NCBI GenBank assembly: GCA_023461435.1
Contig: JAEYLC010000009.1
Span: 1-48,418, forward strand
Direction of reading: 5' to 3'
Length of the DNA stretch: 48,418 nt
Origin: Bacillota bacterium
GTDB lineage: Bacteria; Bacillota; Clostridia; Christensenellales; SZUA-584
Part shown: piece by piece, positions 24,935 to 34,755 of the stretch
Layout of the letters: every line of letters begins with the position of its first letter
Position numbering within the stretch: position 1 is the stretch's first letter
Notes under the pieces: model-generated
Told to the model about the DNA's origin: nothing
The model's input: the letters and a program-made list of their open reading frames with translations, nothing else
Databases searched by the model: none
Position numbers and translations under genes: made by a program

Positions 24935-27163
24935 ATGTACGCTAAGGTGATCATCGACATCATCCATTCGGAAGTGGACAGGGTGTTTGAGTACCTTGTT
25001 CCCGGTGATTTAACACTCGATATCGGATTTCGCGTGCATGTGCCTTTCGGGCGCGCCAACACGCTGCGGGAAGGCTATGTGATCGGTCTTTCTGAAACCA
25101 GCGAATTTCAGGGCGAAGGTATCAAAAGCATAAAGAGCGTTCTTTCGGATTTTGCGGCGCTGACGCCGGGGCAGATCAGCCTCGCCGGTATCATGCGCCG
25201 TTATTATCATACGACGCTCGCGGTGGCGCTCCGGCTGATGTTCCCCGCCGAGATGCGCGGCGGACGCGTGGGCGACAAGCTCGAACGCGAGATTGTCTTT
25301 TCTTTGAGCGATGAGCAATTTAACGAAGCTGTCCGCTCCTTAATGAGCGCTGACGGCAAGATAAAGGCGCCCAAGCAATTGGATGTGCTGAATACCGTGC
25401 GCACCTACGGTGTGCTCAAAACGGCGGCGATCGAGGAACTGGTGCCCGGCAGCGCGTCCGCGAGGGACGCGCTTGTTAAAAAGGGCTTGCTCGGATTACG
25501 CACCGTGGAGACGCTGCGCAATCCGCGAAAAACAGCCGAGCGCGAGGAAGATTTCGATCTGACGGAAGACCAGCTCGGCGCGGCGAACACGATACTCGCC
25601 GAAGCGGGCAAGTACCTGCTGCATGGCGTGACGGGCAGCGGCAAAACCGAAGTTTATATTCATATCGTGAGAGACTGCTTAAGACGCGGCAAAAGCGCGA
25701 TCGTGCTGGTGCCCGAAATATCTTTAACGCCGCAGCTTGTTGCGATGTTCGAACGGCGGATCGGGCAGGAAATTGCGGTGTACCATTCCACGCTGACCGC
25801 CGGTGAACGCTATGACGAATGGAAGCGCATGGCGACGGGACGGGCAAAGGTGGTCATCGGCGCGCGCTCGGCGGTTTTCGCGCCGCTCAAGGATATCGGC
25901 GTCATCATCATCGACGAAGAGCACGAATCGAGCTACAAATCGGATATGCATCCCAAATATACCGCGCACGAGGTCGCGCGCATGCGCGCCAACATCGAGG
26001 GCGCGACGCTCGTGCTCGCTTCGGCGACGCCTTCCGTGGAAAGCTACATCAAAGCGAAGAACGGCATATATAAGCTTGTGAGCATGCCCAACCGCCTGTT
26101 CGGTTTGAGGCTCCCGGCGGTGGAGATCGTCGATATGCGCGAGGAAGTGATGCGCGGCAACAAGACGCTTTTTTCGGGGCTGCTGCACCGTGAGATCAGC
26201 GAGGCATTGAATAATAAAAGACAGATCATGCTGTTTATCAACCGGCGCGGCTACTCGACGTTTGTGATGTGCCGCGGCTGCGGCTATGTGGAATACTGCG
26301 ACCGGTGCGAGGTGACGATGACGTACCACGCGAGCCGCGGTGCGCTTGTCTGCCACTACTGCGGGAGGACGCGCAGGCTTAAGGATGTGTGCCCCGAGTG
26401 CGGCAAGCCGTATTTGAAGCACTACGGCATCGGCACGCAGCAGGTGGAAGAGCAGACAAAAGCGCATTTTCCCGAAGCGCGCGTGCTTCGCATGGACCTT
26501 GACACCACACGCGGCAAGGACGCGCACCTGAATATCTACGAGCAGTTTAAGCGCGGCGAGGCCGATATACTGATCGGCACGCAGATGATCGCCAAAGGGC
26601 TTGATTTTGAGCGCGTGACGCTTGTGGGCGTGGTCGCGGCGGACAATTCGCTCTATATTCCCGATTTCCGCAGCCCCGAGAAAACGTTTGAGCTCTTGGA
26701 GCAGGTGGCCGGGCGTGCGGGAAGAAAAGACCCCGGCAAGGTGGTCGTTCAGACATATTCGCCGGACCATTACGCGATCGACTATGCGCGCCGGCACGAC
26801 TATGAAGGTTTTTTTGACGAAGAGATGAACGTGCGTCGCGCCGCGCTGCTGCCGCCTTATTCGGTGTTCTTCCGCTTCGTGTTTACCGGAAAAAAAGAAG
26901 ACGCCGTCAGGGACGCGTGCATGGATTTCGTCAAGGACTTTAAAGACACGTTCTCGGATGTGTATGATAATCTGCTGTTGTTTGACAGCGGCGAAGCCCC
27001 GATCAAAAAGATACAGGGGCAGACGCGCTGGCAGGTACTTATCAAGGTGCTCAACGACGCGAGTCTTGCGCAGTTTCGAAAAAGATTATATATTTATACG
27101 GACACGAAGCATTACAAGGACTGCGCGTACGGCATGGAAATCAATCCGCAGAGTATGATATAG
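24935..27163 (+). CDS. priA: Primosomal protein N' (PriA helicase)
   Basis: PriA restarts replication at collapsed forks. It is a 3'-5' superfamily 2 helicase. The 742-residue protein has an N-terminal DNA-binding part, the Walker A motif GVTGSGKTEVY near residues 230-240, and DEEH (Walker B) near 327. The zinc-binding block at about 446-490 contains eight cysteines: CRGCGY, CDRC, CHYC and CPEC. Motif V/VI elements GTQMIAKGLDFERVTLV and QVAGRAGR follow. GAGGTAA precedes ATG 24935. It directly precedes the deformylase genes, as in B. subtilis. Confidence 0.97.
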   Translation: MYAKVIIDIIHSEVDRVFEYLVPGDLTLDIGFRVHVPFGRANTLREGYVIGLSETSEFQGEGIKSIKSVLSDFAALTPGQISLAGIMRRYYHTTLAVALRLMFPAEMRGGRVGDKLEREIVFSLSDEQFNEAVRSLMSADGKIKAPKQLDVLNTVRTYGVLKTAAIEELVPGSASARDALVKKGLLGLRTVETLRNPRKTAEREEDFDLTEDQLGAANTILAEAGKYLLHGVTGSGKTEVYIHIVRDCLRRGKSAIVLVPEISLTPQLVAMFERRIGQEIAVYHSTLTAGERYDEWKRMATGRAKVVIGARSAVFAPLKDIGVIIIDEEHESSYKSDMHPKYTAHEVARMRANIEGATLVLASATPSVESYIKAKNGIYKLVSMPNRLFGLRLPAVEIVDMREEVMRGNKTLFSGLLHREISEALNNKRQIMLFINRRGYSTFVMCRGCGYVEYCDRCEVTMTYHASRGALVCHYCGRTRRLKDVCPECGKPYLKHYGIGTQQVEEQTKAHFPEARVLRMDLDTTRGKDAHLNIYEQFKRGEADILIGTQMIAKGLDFERVTLVGVVAADNSLYIPDFRSPEKTFELLEQVAGRAGRKDPGKVVVQTYSPDHYAIDYARRHDYEGFFDEEMNVRRAALLPPYSVFFRFVFTGKKEDAVRDACMDFVKDFKDTFSDVYDNLLLFDSGEAPIKKIQGQTRWQVLIKVLNDASLAQFRKRLYIYTDTKHYKDCAYGMEINPQSMI

Positions 27164-27174
27164 GGGAGGACGGT

Positions 27175-27645
27175 ATGGCGATCAGGGATATTGTGACGGG
27201 GACGGATAACCCTGCGCTGCGAAAAAAATCGCGCGAAGTGACTGGCATCAACAATCATATCTTAACTCTGCTGGACGACATGAAGGAGACGCTCAAGGTG
27301 GAGGACGGCGTCGGGCTCGCCGCGCCGCAGTTGGGCGTGCTGCGCCGCAGTGCCATTGTGGACTATGATGACAAGCTTTATGAGCTGATCAACCCGAGGA
27401 TTTTGAGCGTATCCGGGGAAGCGATCGAAGAGGAAGGCTGCCTTTCCGTGGTTGGTCAACGAGGGAAAGTCAAACGGCCGGATAAAATCACGGTTACCTA
27501 TATCGACAGAAACGGAAAAAGGCAAAAGCAGGAGATCACGGGCATCACGGCGAGAATCTTCTGTCATGAGATCGACCATCTGGACGGCATACTCTTCGTG
27601 GACAAAATGATAAAAGAGACTGAGCAGGACAAAAAAGGAGAATAA
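27175..27645 (+). CDS. def: Peptide deformylase, first of a tandem pair
   Basis: Deformylase removes the formyl group from the N-terminal Met of new proteins. The 156-residue product contains all three motifs: GVGLAAPQLG, EEGCLSV with the metal-binding Cys, and HEIDHLDG with two metal-binding His and the catalytic Glu. It should be active. GGGGAGGA precedes ATG 27175. Its partner starts two bases later. By hand alignment the two are about 65% identical over 150 positions (98 matches), so they are paralogues from a tandem duplication. Differences cluster at the ends and at about residues 92-116, just after motif 2. Confidence 0.96.
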   Translation: MAIRDIVTGTDNPALRKKSREVTGINNHILTLLDDMKETLKVEDGVGLAAPQLGVLRRSAIVDYDDKLYELINPRILSVSGEAIEEEGCLSVVGQRGKVKRPDKITVTYIDRNGKRQKQEITGITARIFCHEIDHLDGILFVDKMIKETEQDKKGE

Positions 27646-27646
27646 T

Positions 27647-28099
27647 TTGGCTATCAGAGATGTGGTAAAGGGCGAGGACAATGAGGACCTGAGAAAGATT
27701 TCACGCGAGGTGAAGACCATCACCCCGCATATTTTAACGCTGCTCGACGATATGAAGGAAACGCTGCAAATCGAGGACGGCGGCGGCTTGGCCGCGCCGC
27801 AGGTCGGCGTGCTGCGCCGCATTGCGGTTATTTCCTATGAGGACAAGTACTATGAACTGATCAACCCAACGATACTCGAGGAATCGGGAGAGATCGTCGG
27901 AGAAGAGGGCTGCCTGTCCATTCCCGAGGTTTGGGGGCTTGTGGCGCGTCCGTCGGACATCAAAGTGTCATACACAAATAGAGACGACGAAAAGCAGGAG
28001 ATAGAAGCTTCGGGTATGCTCGCGCGGGTTTTCTGTCACGAGATTGACCATCTGGACGGCATACTGTTTGTGGATAAAATGATTGAGGAGATCGAATGA
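27647..28099 (+). CDS. def: Peptide deformylase, second of a tandem pair
   Basis: The start is TTG 27647, with GGAG seven bases upstream; the encoded MAIRDVVKG matches the MAIRDIVTG start of the first copy. The 150-residue protein keeps GGGLAAPQVG, EEGCLSIP and HEIDHLDG, so it should also be an active metallo-deformylase. EGCLSIP is closer to the usual family sequence than the EGCLSVV of the first copy. The TGA overlaps the fmt ATG by four bases, coupling deformylase synthesis to the formyltransferase that creates its substrate. Confidence 0.96.
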   Translation: MAIRDVVKGEDNEDLRKISREVKTITPHILTLLDDMKETLQIEDGGGLAAPQVGVLRRIAVISYEDKYYELINPTILEESGEIVGEEGCLSIPEVWGLVARPSDIKVSYTNRDDEKQEIEASGMLARVFCHEIDHLDGILFVDKMIEEIE

Positions 28100-29043
28100 A
28101 GCTTGTCTTTATGGGCACGCCGCAGTTCGCGGTGCCGAGCCTTGAAAAGCTGATCAGCAGCGGCTATAACATCGCCGCCGTGGTGACTCAGCCGGACCGC
28201 AAAAGCGGGCGCGGACATAAAACGGTGCCGCCGCCCGTTAAACCGCTGGCCGAGGCGCACGGCATCCCCGTGCTTCAGTTCGAGAAGATCAAATCGCCGG
28301 AAGGCGTGGCCGCGCTGAAAGCGCTCGCACCCGATATGATTGTGACCGCGGCCTTCGGACAGATTCTTTCCAAGGAAATACTCGGCATCCCGCCGCTTGG
28401 ATGTCTTAACGTGCATGCGTCGCTGCTTCCCAAATACCGCGGCGCCGCGCCCATACAGTGGGCCATCATCAACGGCGAGCAACAAACCGGCGTGACCATC
28501 ATGACTATGAACGAGGGGCTCGATACGGGCGACATCATCACGTCAGTCTCTGCAGAAATCGGCAGCGGTATGACGGGCGGAGAACTGTATGAGACGCTCG
28601 CCGTGTTGGGCGCGAGTTTATTAATTAACACCATAAAGAGCATTCAGGACGGCACAGCCGTGCGCACCGCGCAGGATGAGGCGCAGTCGAGCTATTATCC
28701 GCCGCTTTCCAAGGAGCTCGCCGAAATCGACTGGACGAGGCCCGCAAAGGATATTCATAATCTTGTGAGGGCGCTCAATCCCATAATGGGCGCCGCCGCG
28801 CATATGGGCGAAGACGTCTATAAGATCTGGCGCACATCCGTCGAGACGGGCAGCGCGGAACCGGGTTCGCTCGTCGCGTGTGACGCCAAAAACGGGCTGC
28901 TCGTCGGTACGGGAGACGGACTGCTGCGCATTGGAGAGATGCAGGCGCCGTGCTGCAAACGCATGAATCCGTGCGAGTTTTTGAGAGGCAAGTGCCTGTC
29001 GGGCGATCGTTTTGATCACATTAACGCCGAGGCCCGCCAATGA
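28096..29043 (+). CDS. fmt: Methionyl-tRNA formyltransferase
   Basis: Fmt formylates initiator Met-tRNA with 10-formyl-tetrahydrofolate. The 315-residue protein has the N-terminal MGTPQFAVPSL, the catalytic NVHASLLPKYRGAAPIQW and the GLDTGD loop. The C-terminal oligonucleotide-binding domain includes a NPIMGA stretch. It overlaps both neighbours by ATGA, placing initiation and deformylation enzymes in one translational chain. Confidence 0.97.
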   Translation: MKLVFMGTPQFAVPSLEKLISSGYNIAAVVTQPDRKSGRGHKTVPPPVKPLAEAHGIPVLQFEKIKSPEGVAALKALAPDMIVTAAFGQILSKEILGIPPLGCLNVHASLLPKYRGAAPIQWAIINGEQQTGVTIMTMNEGLDTGDIITSVSAEIGSGMTGGELYETLAVLGASLLINTIKSIQDGTAVRTAQDEAQSSYYPPLSKELAEIDWTRPAKDIHNLVRALNPIMGAAAHMGEDVYKIWRTSVETGSAEPGSLVACDAKNGLLVGTGDGLLRIGEMQAPCCKRMNPCEFLRGKCLSGDRFDHINAEARQ

Positions 29044-30305
29044 ATGCCAGACAGGCCGCATACGACGCTTTGAACGCCGTGCTTAAAGACGGCGCTTACA
29101 CATCGCTCGCGCTCAAAAAGCATATCCCCGCTTCCTTTTCCGCGCAAGACAGGCATTTCGCTTCGCTGCTGCTCCGAACAACGCTGGAGAACCTGATGCG
29201 CATCGATTACGCGTTGCAGGGATTTATCACCTCGCCGCGCGTACACGGCAGCGTACGCAACATATTAAGGCTCGGCGCGTGCCAGCTTCTTTTTATGGAC
29301 ACTCAAGGGTACGCCGCCGTCAGTGAAAGCGTCGCGCTCGCCAAACGCATCAAGCCGCAGACAGCCGGTTTTGTGAACGCGGTGCTGCGCGCGCTGGAAA
29401 AAGGGAGAGACGGTATCAGTTACCCTGTTATCAATGACGCGAAAACACTCAGCATCATGGCGAGCTATCCCGAGTGGGTCTGTGAAAAGTACATTCGGGA
29501 TTTCGGATGGGATTTTACAAAGGAACTGCTGCTCTTTAAGGCCCCCGTCTCCACATCCGTGCGCATGAATCCGCTGAAAACGGATAAGCAGATTTTTGAA
29601 GCTGAGCTTGATGCGCTCGGCGTGCAATGGCAAGAAGACGGCGTTCCGGATGCCTTCGCGGTCAGCGGCCTTCACGATATTGAGAATCTCGAGGTATTCA
29701 AGAACGGGCATATGGCTGTGCAGTCCGAGAGCGCGATGCGGGCCGTGTTGGCGCTTGATATCAAGAAGGATGATAAACTGTTAGACTGCTGCGCCGCGCC
29801 GGGCGGCAAGAGCGCTTACGCGGCGGCTCTGACGCAAAACGGCATTGGTATCACGGCATGGGACATACACGAGCATCGCATCGATATGACGCGCAGGAAC
29901 TATGAAAGGCTCGGCGTTAAAAACGCCAAGGCAGCGGTTCATGACGCGAGGCAGTTTCTGCCGCAATATGAGGCGCGCTTTGACGTGGTGCTCATCGATG
30001 CCCCGTGCAGCGCCATGGGGCTGATGGCGCAACAGCCGGATATACGCTACGCGAGAAAGCCCGAGGATATCACAGGTTTAAGCCATATTCAGATGGACAT
30101 ACTTTCGGTATGCTCGCGGTATGTCAAAAAGGGCGGCACGCTCGCGTATTTCACCTGCTCGATCAACAGGGAAGAGAACGAAGCCGTCACAGACGCGTTT
30201 CTAAGTCTCAATAGCGGCTTTGCGTACAGGAAGCCGCCTCAAACGCTGTATCCGCATCTTTGTGGGTCTGACGGCTTTTACATTGCCGTCATGGAGAAAC
30301 AATGA
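29040..30305 (+). CDS. rsmB: 16S rRNA m5C967 methyltransferase RsmB
   Basis: RsmB methylates C5 of C967 in 16S rRNA. The 421-residue protein has an N-terminal NusB-like RNA-binding domain (about residues 1-130) and a Rossmann SAM domain with LDCCAAPGGKS. The two functional cysteines lie in DAPCSAMG and YFTCSI. Its ATG overlaps the fmt stop. A second ATG four bases downstream is out of frame. Confidence 0.95.
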   Translation: MNARQAAYDALNAVLKDGAYTSLALKKHIPASFSAQDRHFASLLLRTTLENLMRIDYALQGFITSPRVHGSVRNILRLGACQLLFMDTQGYAAVSESVALAKRIKPQTAGFVNAVLRALEKGRDGISYPVINDAKTLSIMASYPEWVCEKYIRDFGWDFTKELLLFKAPVSTSVRMNPLKTDKQIFEAELDALGVQWQEDGVPDAFAVSGLHDIENLEVFKNGHMAVQSESAMRAVLALDIKKDDKLLDCCAAPGGKSAYAAALTQNGIGITAWDIHEHRIDMTRRNYERLGVKNAKAAVHDARQFLPQYEARFDVVLIDAPCSAMGLMAQQPDIRYARKPEDITGLSHIQMDILSVCSRYVKKGGTLAYFTCSINREENEAVTDAFLSLNSGFAYRKPPQTLYPHLCGSDGFYIAVMEKQ

Positions 30306-31306
30306 ACGGTCTGCTATCGCTGAATATTTCGCAGCTTGAAAACATCATCACCGAGCTCGGCGAGAAAAATTTCGCGGCCAAGCAGCTTCGGTTCTGGCTG
30401 TGCAGGGGCGCTGCTTTTGATGATATGACGAATCTCTCCAAAACGCTGCGCGAAAAGCTCAAAGAACGTTACACAGAAGGGTATGCGCGTATTGAAAGAA
30501 AGCTCACCTCCAAAGACGGCACGGTCAAATATCTGCTTGAGCTGACGGACGGCAATTTGATCGAGTGTGTGGTGATGGACTACCACCACGGCCGGACGCT
30601 CTGTGTGTCCACACAGGTGGGGTGCCGGATGGGCTGCGCTTTCTGCGCATCCGGTTTGGAGGGGCTGGTCCGCCAGCTGACGGCGGGAGAAATGCTCTCG
30701 GAGCTCATCGCGGCGCGTGAATCGGGGGAGATATCCAACATCGTGCTGATGGGCAGCGGCGAGCCGCTCGACAATTATGACAACGTCATTGAATTTCTGC
30801 GTGCGCTGCAGTCGGAATTCGGCATCGGGCAGCGCCATATTTCGCTTTCCACATGCGGCCTCGTGCCCGGCATATTGAAGCTTGCGGAAGAACAGCTGTC
30901 GGTAACGCTGTGCATATCGCTTCACGCGGCGATCGATGAAAAGAGAAAGAAGCTGATGCCCGTCGCAAAAGCCTATTCGGTCGGCGAAATCATGGAAGCC
31001 GCAAAAGCCTACTTTAAAAAAACGGGCAGGCGCATTATAATAGAATACACATTGATACGCGGGTTCAATGACTCTCAGGAGGACATAGAGGCGCTGAGGC
31101 GCGTTCTGGACGGACTGAACTGCCATATCAATGTGATCCCCATCAACCACGCGGCCGGCGAATTTGCGCCGCCGACCAAAACGGAAAGCCACGCGTTTGC
31201 GGCGGCGCTGGAACGCGGCGGCCTTGGGGCCACTGTCCGGCGGGCGCTCGGAAGCGATATCGAAGGGGCCTGCGGCCAACTCAAGCGAAGAGCGGGAGAA
31301 AGATGA
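30302..31306 (+). CDS. rlmN: 23S rRNA m2A2503 / tRNA m2A37 methyltransferase RlmN
   Basis: RlmN is a radical-SAM enzyme that methylates C2 of A2503 in 23S rRNA and A37 in some tRNAs. The cluster cysteines are C108, C112 and C115 in GCRMGCAFCASG. The methyl-carrying cysteine expected near the C-terminus is present as C324 in GACGQL. MGSGEPLDNYDNV and SLHAAIDEKRKKLMP are also typical. The 334-residue length is normal. It overlaps rsmB and prpC by ATGA on both sides. Confidence 0.96.
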   Translation: MNGLLSLNISQLENIITELGEKNFAAKQLRFWLCRGAAFDDMTNLSKTLREKLKERYTEGYARIERKLTSKDGTVKYLLELTDGNLIECVVMDYHHGRTLCVSTQVGCRMGCAFCASGLEGLVRQLTAGEMLSELIAARESGEISNIVLMGSGEPLDNYDNVIEFLRALQSEFGIGQRHISLSTCGLVPGILKLAEEQLSVTLCISLHAAIDEKRKKLMPVAKAYSVGEIMEAAKAYFKKTGRRIIIEYTLIRGFNDSQEDIEALRRVLDGLNCHINVIPINHAAGEFAPPTKTESHAFAAALERGGLGATVRRALGSDIEGACGQLKRRAGER

Positions 31307-32028
31307 TTTATTACGCGAAAACACATAAAGGCAACGTCAGAAAACTCAACGAAGACGCCGTTTACATCCCCGAAAACAATGACGGCTTTTTTGCCGTACT
31401 TGCCGACGGCATGGGCGGGCACAGCGCGGGCGATGTGGCCAGCAGTCTGATTGTGAGTTCCATCGTTTCATATTTTTGCGATGTGGACCCGTCATCAATG
31501 ACAGCAAAACTTGTGAAAGACGCGCTGAGCCATGCCAATACGCTTGTTTTTAATGAATCGCGCGCCAACTCAAACAGAAAAGGCATGGGCTCAACGGCAA
31601 CGATAGCCGTGTTCGTTTCCGGCAGGGCTTATATCGGCCAGGTGGGGGATTCCCGCGCCTATCTCTACCGCCAAGGGACGCTTTCGCAGATCACAACGGA
31701 TCATTCTTATGTGCAGATGCTGCTTGACAAAGGGCTCATCAGCAGGGAAGAAGCGGCTAACCACCCGCAGAAAAACATCATCACGCGCGCTGTGGGCACG
31801 GATAAGGATGTGGAAGCGGATGTGTTTACCATTGAACTGCTTAAGGGCGATGTGATACTGCTTTGCTCTGACGGATTATCCAACGCGGTTTGCGATGACG
31901 AGATGGCGGGCATTCTTTCTCATAATCTGCAAGCAGCCGCTGAGCGGCTGATTCAGGCTGCTCTTGATAACGGCGGAACGGATAACGTGAGCGCCGTTAT
32001 TGCCGTTTATACCGGAGGTGCGCTATGA
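31303..32028 (+). CDS. prpC: PP2C-family Ser/Thr protein phosphatase (PrpC/Stp)
   Basis: PrpC reverses phosphorylation by the PASTA kinase encoded next to it. The 241-residue protein has the PP2C metal-binding sites: NEDAVYI near the N-terminus, LADGMGGHSAGDVAS, GDSRAYLYR, LLCSDGLSNAV and GGTDNVSAVI. It lacks a membrane segment, so it should be cytoplasmic. It overlaps rlmN and prkC by four bases on each side. Confidence 0.96.
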   Translation: MIYYAKTHKGNVRKLNEDAVYIPENNDGFFAVLADGMGGHSAGDVASSLIVSSIVSYFCDVDPSSMTAKLVKDALSHANTLVFNESRANSNRKGMGSTATIAVFVSGRAYIGQVGDSRAYLYRQGTLSQITTDHSYVQMLLDKGLISREEAANHPQKNIITRAVGTDKDVEADVFTIELLKGDVILLCSDGLSNAVCDDEMAGILSHNLQAAAERLIQAALDNGGTDNVSAVIAVYTGGAL

Positions 32029-33875
32029 TCGGACGTATCCTCGGCGGCAGATACGAAATACTCGAAGCCATCGATTCCGGCGGCATGGCTGTGGTCTATA
32101 AAGCGTTATGCCACAAGACAAACAACGCCGTGGCCGTAAAGGTATTAAAGGACAAATTTTCAAGCAACCCCGACTATATCAAAAGATTTAAAAAAGAAGC
32201 ACAGGCCGCATTTTCACTCGAACATGAAAACATCATTCATGTCAGCGATATCGGCTGTGATGACGGCACCTACTATATGGTCATGGAGTATATCGACGGT
32301 TCCACATTAAAAGCGCAGATCGAAAAAAACGGCCTTATACCCGAAAGAGATGCGATACTCATCGCGATTCAGATATGCGGCGCTTTATCGACCGCTCACA
32401 AGCGCGGCATCATTCACAGGGATATCAAGCCTCAGAATATTCTTTTGGATGCCGAGCAGACGGCGAAAGTCACCGATTTCGGCATTGCGAAAAGCCTCTC
32501 CGCAAACGATGAGGAAGAAAAAGAGGTCATCGGGTCTGTTTATTATGTGTCTCCCGAGCAGGCCCGCGGCGATAATGTGGACGCGCGCACGGATATCTAT
32601 TCAATGGGCATCATGCTCTATGAAATGCTGACGGGAGAGCTGCCGTACAAAGGGGATCAAACCGTTTCGGTGGCGCTCAAGCATATCAACGAAAAGATCA
32701 CGGCACCCGAGAAAATCAATCCCGCAATCAGCAAATCCTTAAACAATATTGTGCTCAAGGCCACAAGCAAAAATAAAAAAGACAGATACAGATCGATGGA
32801 CGCTTTCAAAGAAGATCTCGTCCGCGCGATCGTGGATAAAAGCGGCGAATATATCGATCTGCCGTATGAAGCTCAGACAGTCGAAGCGCCCGTCATTAAG
32901 AGATTCAAACTGTGGAGGATTGTCATATTATTTGCGATTATCGCGTTTCTGGCCGCATCCGTGCTGACAGTGCTCACGATTGTCAACAACACAAATGCTC
33001 AAACGATCACGATCCCTGATTTTACGGGACAAGCCGTTTCCGACGCGACAAAAACACTGACAAATCTTCAAATGGGTGTGCAGCTCGAATTTGAGCAAAG
33101 CGAGACGATTGCTGTGGGGAAGGTCATATCCCAGACGCCGGAGCCCGGCAGCGCCGCGCTGAAGGGCGGTATTGTCACTCTGACAATTGCCAACGGCCCG
33201 GCGGGACTTTTGATGCCGAACGTCACCGGCATGACGCTCGAAGAAGCGCGGGATCTGATAAAAAGCATGGGCTTGACAATCGAAAATATATCCTACGAAT
33301 ACAGCGGCGATTTGCCTGCCAATACGATTATTTCTCAGGCTCCGGAAGTTGACAGCAAAGTGAACGAAGACAATCCCATCAACCTTGTGGCATCGACGGA
33401 TGTTGAAGAGATGGATGTGCCGATGCCGCTGGTCAACGGTTCGATGTTGGATCAGGCGGCTGTACAGCTCGGCGATGCGGGCTTTACCAACTGTTTTGTC
33501 TTCGAATCGGCAAGTGAACTGCCTGAAGGCACGGTCATAAATCAGGACCCGCCGGAAGGAATAACGACCGCCTACGATCATGAGATCGATTTATGGGTCA
33601 GCGAGTTCAAGCAGAAGGATTATCACGCACAATTGTCCACCCTGGTCGATGTGGCTGACAAGGATTCAAAGATTAAGATTGTGTTGCAGACGGAATATAA
33701 CAATGTCCCCATCAATCTTGTCGTATGGACGGATCAGGCGCCCAGCAACGGCAGAATCTCGATCGACTATGATATCCCAAGCGTCAGCGGGGGAAGGAAG
33801 TCTGTCAAAATATTAGTGAACAATACGGAAGCGTATTCGCTCAATCTGGAGTTTTTTAAACGTGTCACAGAATAA
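32025..33875 (+). CDS. prkC: PASTA-domain Ser/Thr protein kinase (PrkC/Stk)
   Basis: This is the membrane kinase that senses cell-wall fragments and governs germination, growth and division in Gram-positives. Residues 1-270 form the kinase: the Gly loop near 16-21, K39, E58, HRD at 131-133, DFG at 151 and SPEQ for the APE motif. A single membrane helix spans about 297-320. Three PASTA repeats follow at roughly 327-393, 394-462 and 463-533, with PNVTGMTLEEA the clearest. A further beta-rich C-terminal domain of about 80 residues is not PASTA. It is translationally coupled to its phosphatase and overlaps rsgA by 14 bases. Confidence 0.96.
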   Translation: MIGRILGGRYEILEAIDSGGMAVVYKALCHKTNNAVAVKVLKDKFSSNPDYIKRFKKEAQAAFSLEHENIIHVSDIGCDDGTYYMVMEYIDGSTLKAQIEKNGLIPERDAILIAIQICGALSTAHKRGIIHRDIKPQNILLDAEQTAKVTDFGIAKSLSANDEEEKEVIGSVYYVSPEQARGDNVDARTDIYSMGIMLYEMLTGELPYKGDQTVSVALKHINEKITAPEKINPAISKSLNNIVLKATSKNKKDRYRSMDAFKEDLVRAIVDKSGEYIDLPYEAQTVEAPVIKRFKLWRIVILFAIIAFLAASVLTVLTIVNNTNAQTITIPDFTGQAVSDATKTLTNLQMGVQLEFEQSETIAVGKVISQTPEPGSAALKGGIVTLTIANGPAGLLMPNVTGMTLEEARDLIKSMGLTIENISYEYSGDLPANTIISQAPEVDSKVNEDNPINLVASTDVEEMDVPMPLVNGSMLDQAAVQLGDAGFTNCFVFESASELPEGTVINQDPPEGITTAYDHEIDLWVSEFKQKDYHAQLSTLVDVADKDSKIKIVLQTEYNNVPINLVVWTDQAPSNGRISIDYDIPSVSGGRKSVKILVNNTEAYSLNLEFFKRVTE

Positions 33876-34755
33876 GACGGGAACGATCATCAAAGGGATC
33901 GGCGGATTCTACTATGTCCGCGATGATGAAGGAAGCATCCACGAATGCAAGGCGAAGGGGAGCTTTCGAAATGACAATACGGTTCCGCTCCCGGGCGACC
34001 GCGTCCGCTGCACTTTAAGCGAAGGAAACACCGCTTTTATCGAAGAGATATTCGAGCGCAGAAACGAGCTTGTGAGGCCGCGTGTCACGAATATTGATCA
34101 GGTGGCTATCGTTGTCTCCGTTCACAAGCCCAAAGCCGATCTTTTGCTTTGCGATAAGCTGATCGTTCACAGCAAGCAGGCCGGGATTTTCCCGCTGCTG
34201 GTTTTCAATAAATGCGATGCGGCTGACGAAAACGCGATTCAGACGCTTATCGGCGAATATAAAAACGCATGCGCCTATTTATGTGTGTCGGCAGCGACAG
34301 GCGACGGCCTTGACCGATTAAGAGCACAGCTGCAGGGCAAAATCACATGTCTTGCGGGGCAGTCCGCGGTGGGGAAATCGTCGATACTCAATGCGCTGTT
34401 TCCGGGGCTTTCGCTCGAAACGGGCGGGCTATCCAAAAAGACGGACAGGGGCCGCCATACCACGCGACATACAGAGCTGCTTGTGATGGAGGATATTGCG
34501 GGCATGGCTGTGGATACGCCGGGCTTTTCCTTTCTGGAGAACGCGAACCTCGCGCCGGAGCAGCTGAGCCTTTATTACGACGATATGCGCCCGTTTATTA
34601 AGGAGTGCCGCTTCACATCCTGCCTGCATGACAAGGAGCCGCAGTGCGGCGTTAAAGACGCCGTAGCAAGCGGAGACATCAGCGAAGGACGATATCAAAG
34701 ATATCTGACTATTTTAAAAGAATTACAGGAAAAGAGGTTACGCGAATATGATTAA
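33862..34755 (+). CDS. rsgA: Small-subunit maturation GTPase RsgA (CpgA)
   Basis: RsgA is a circularly permuted GTPase that checks late 30S assembly. The start is GTG 33862, 14 bases inside prkC. The order of motifs is permuted as expected: NKCD (116-119) before the P-loop GQSAVGKSS (166-174), then DTPGF near 218-222. The zinc site C249-x4-C254-x-H256-x5-C262 is complete, and an OB-fold occupies the N-terminus. In B. subtilis it is a known target of PrkC, which fits the operon. Confidence 0.95.
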   Translation: MSQNKTGTIIKGIGGFYYVRDDEGSIHECKAKGSFRNDNTVPLPGDRVRCTLSEGNTAFIEEIFERRNELVRPRVTNIDQVAIVVSVHKPKADLLLCDKLIVHSKQAGIFPLLVFNKCDAADENAIQTLIGEYKNACAYLCVSAATGDGLDRLRAQLQGKITCLAGQSAVGKSSILNALFPGLSLETGGLSKKTDRGRHTTRHTELLVMEDIAGMAVDTPGFSFLENANLAPEQLSLYYDDMRPFIKECRFTSCLHDKEPQCGVKDAVASGDISEGRYQRYLTILKELQEKRLREYD

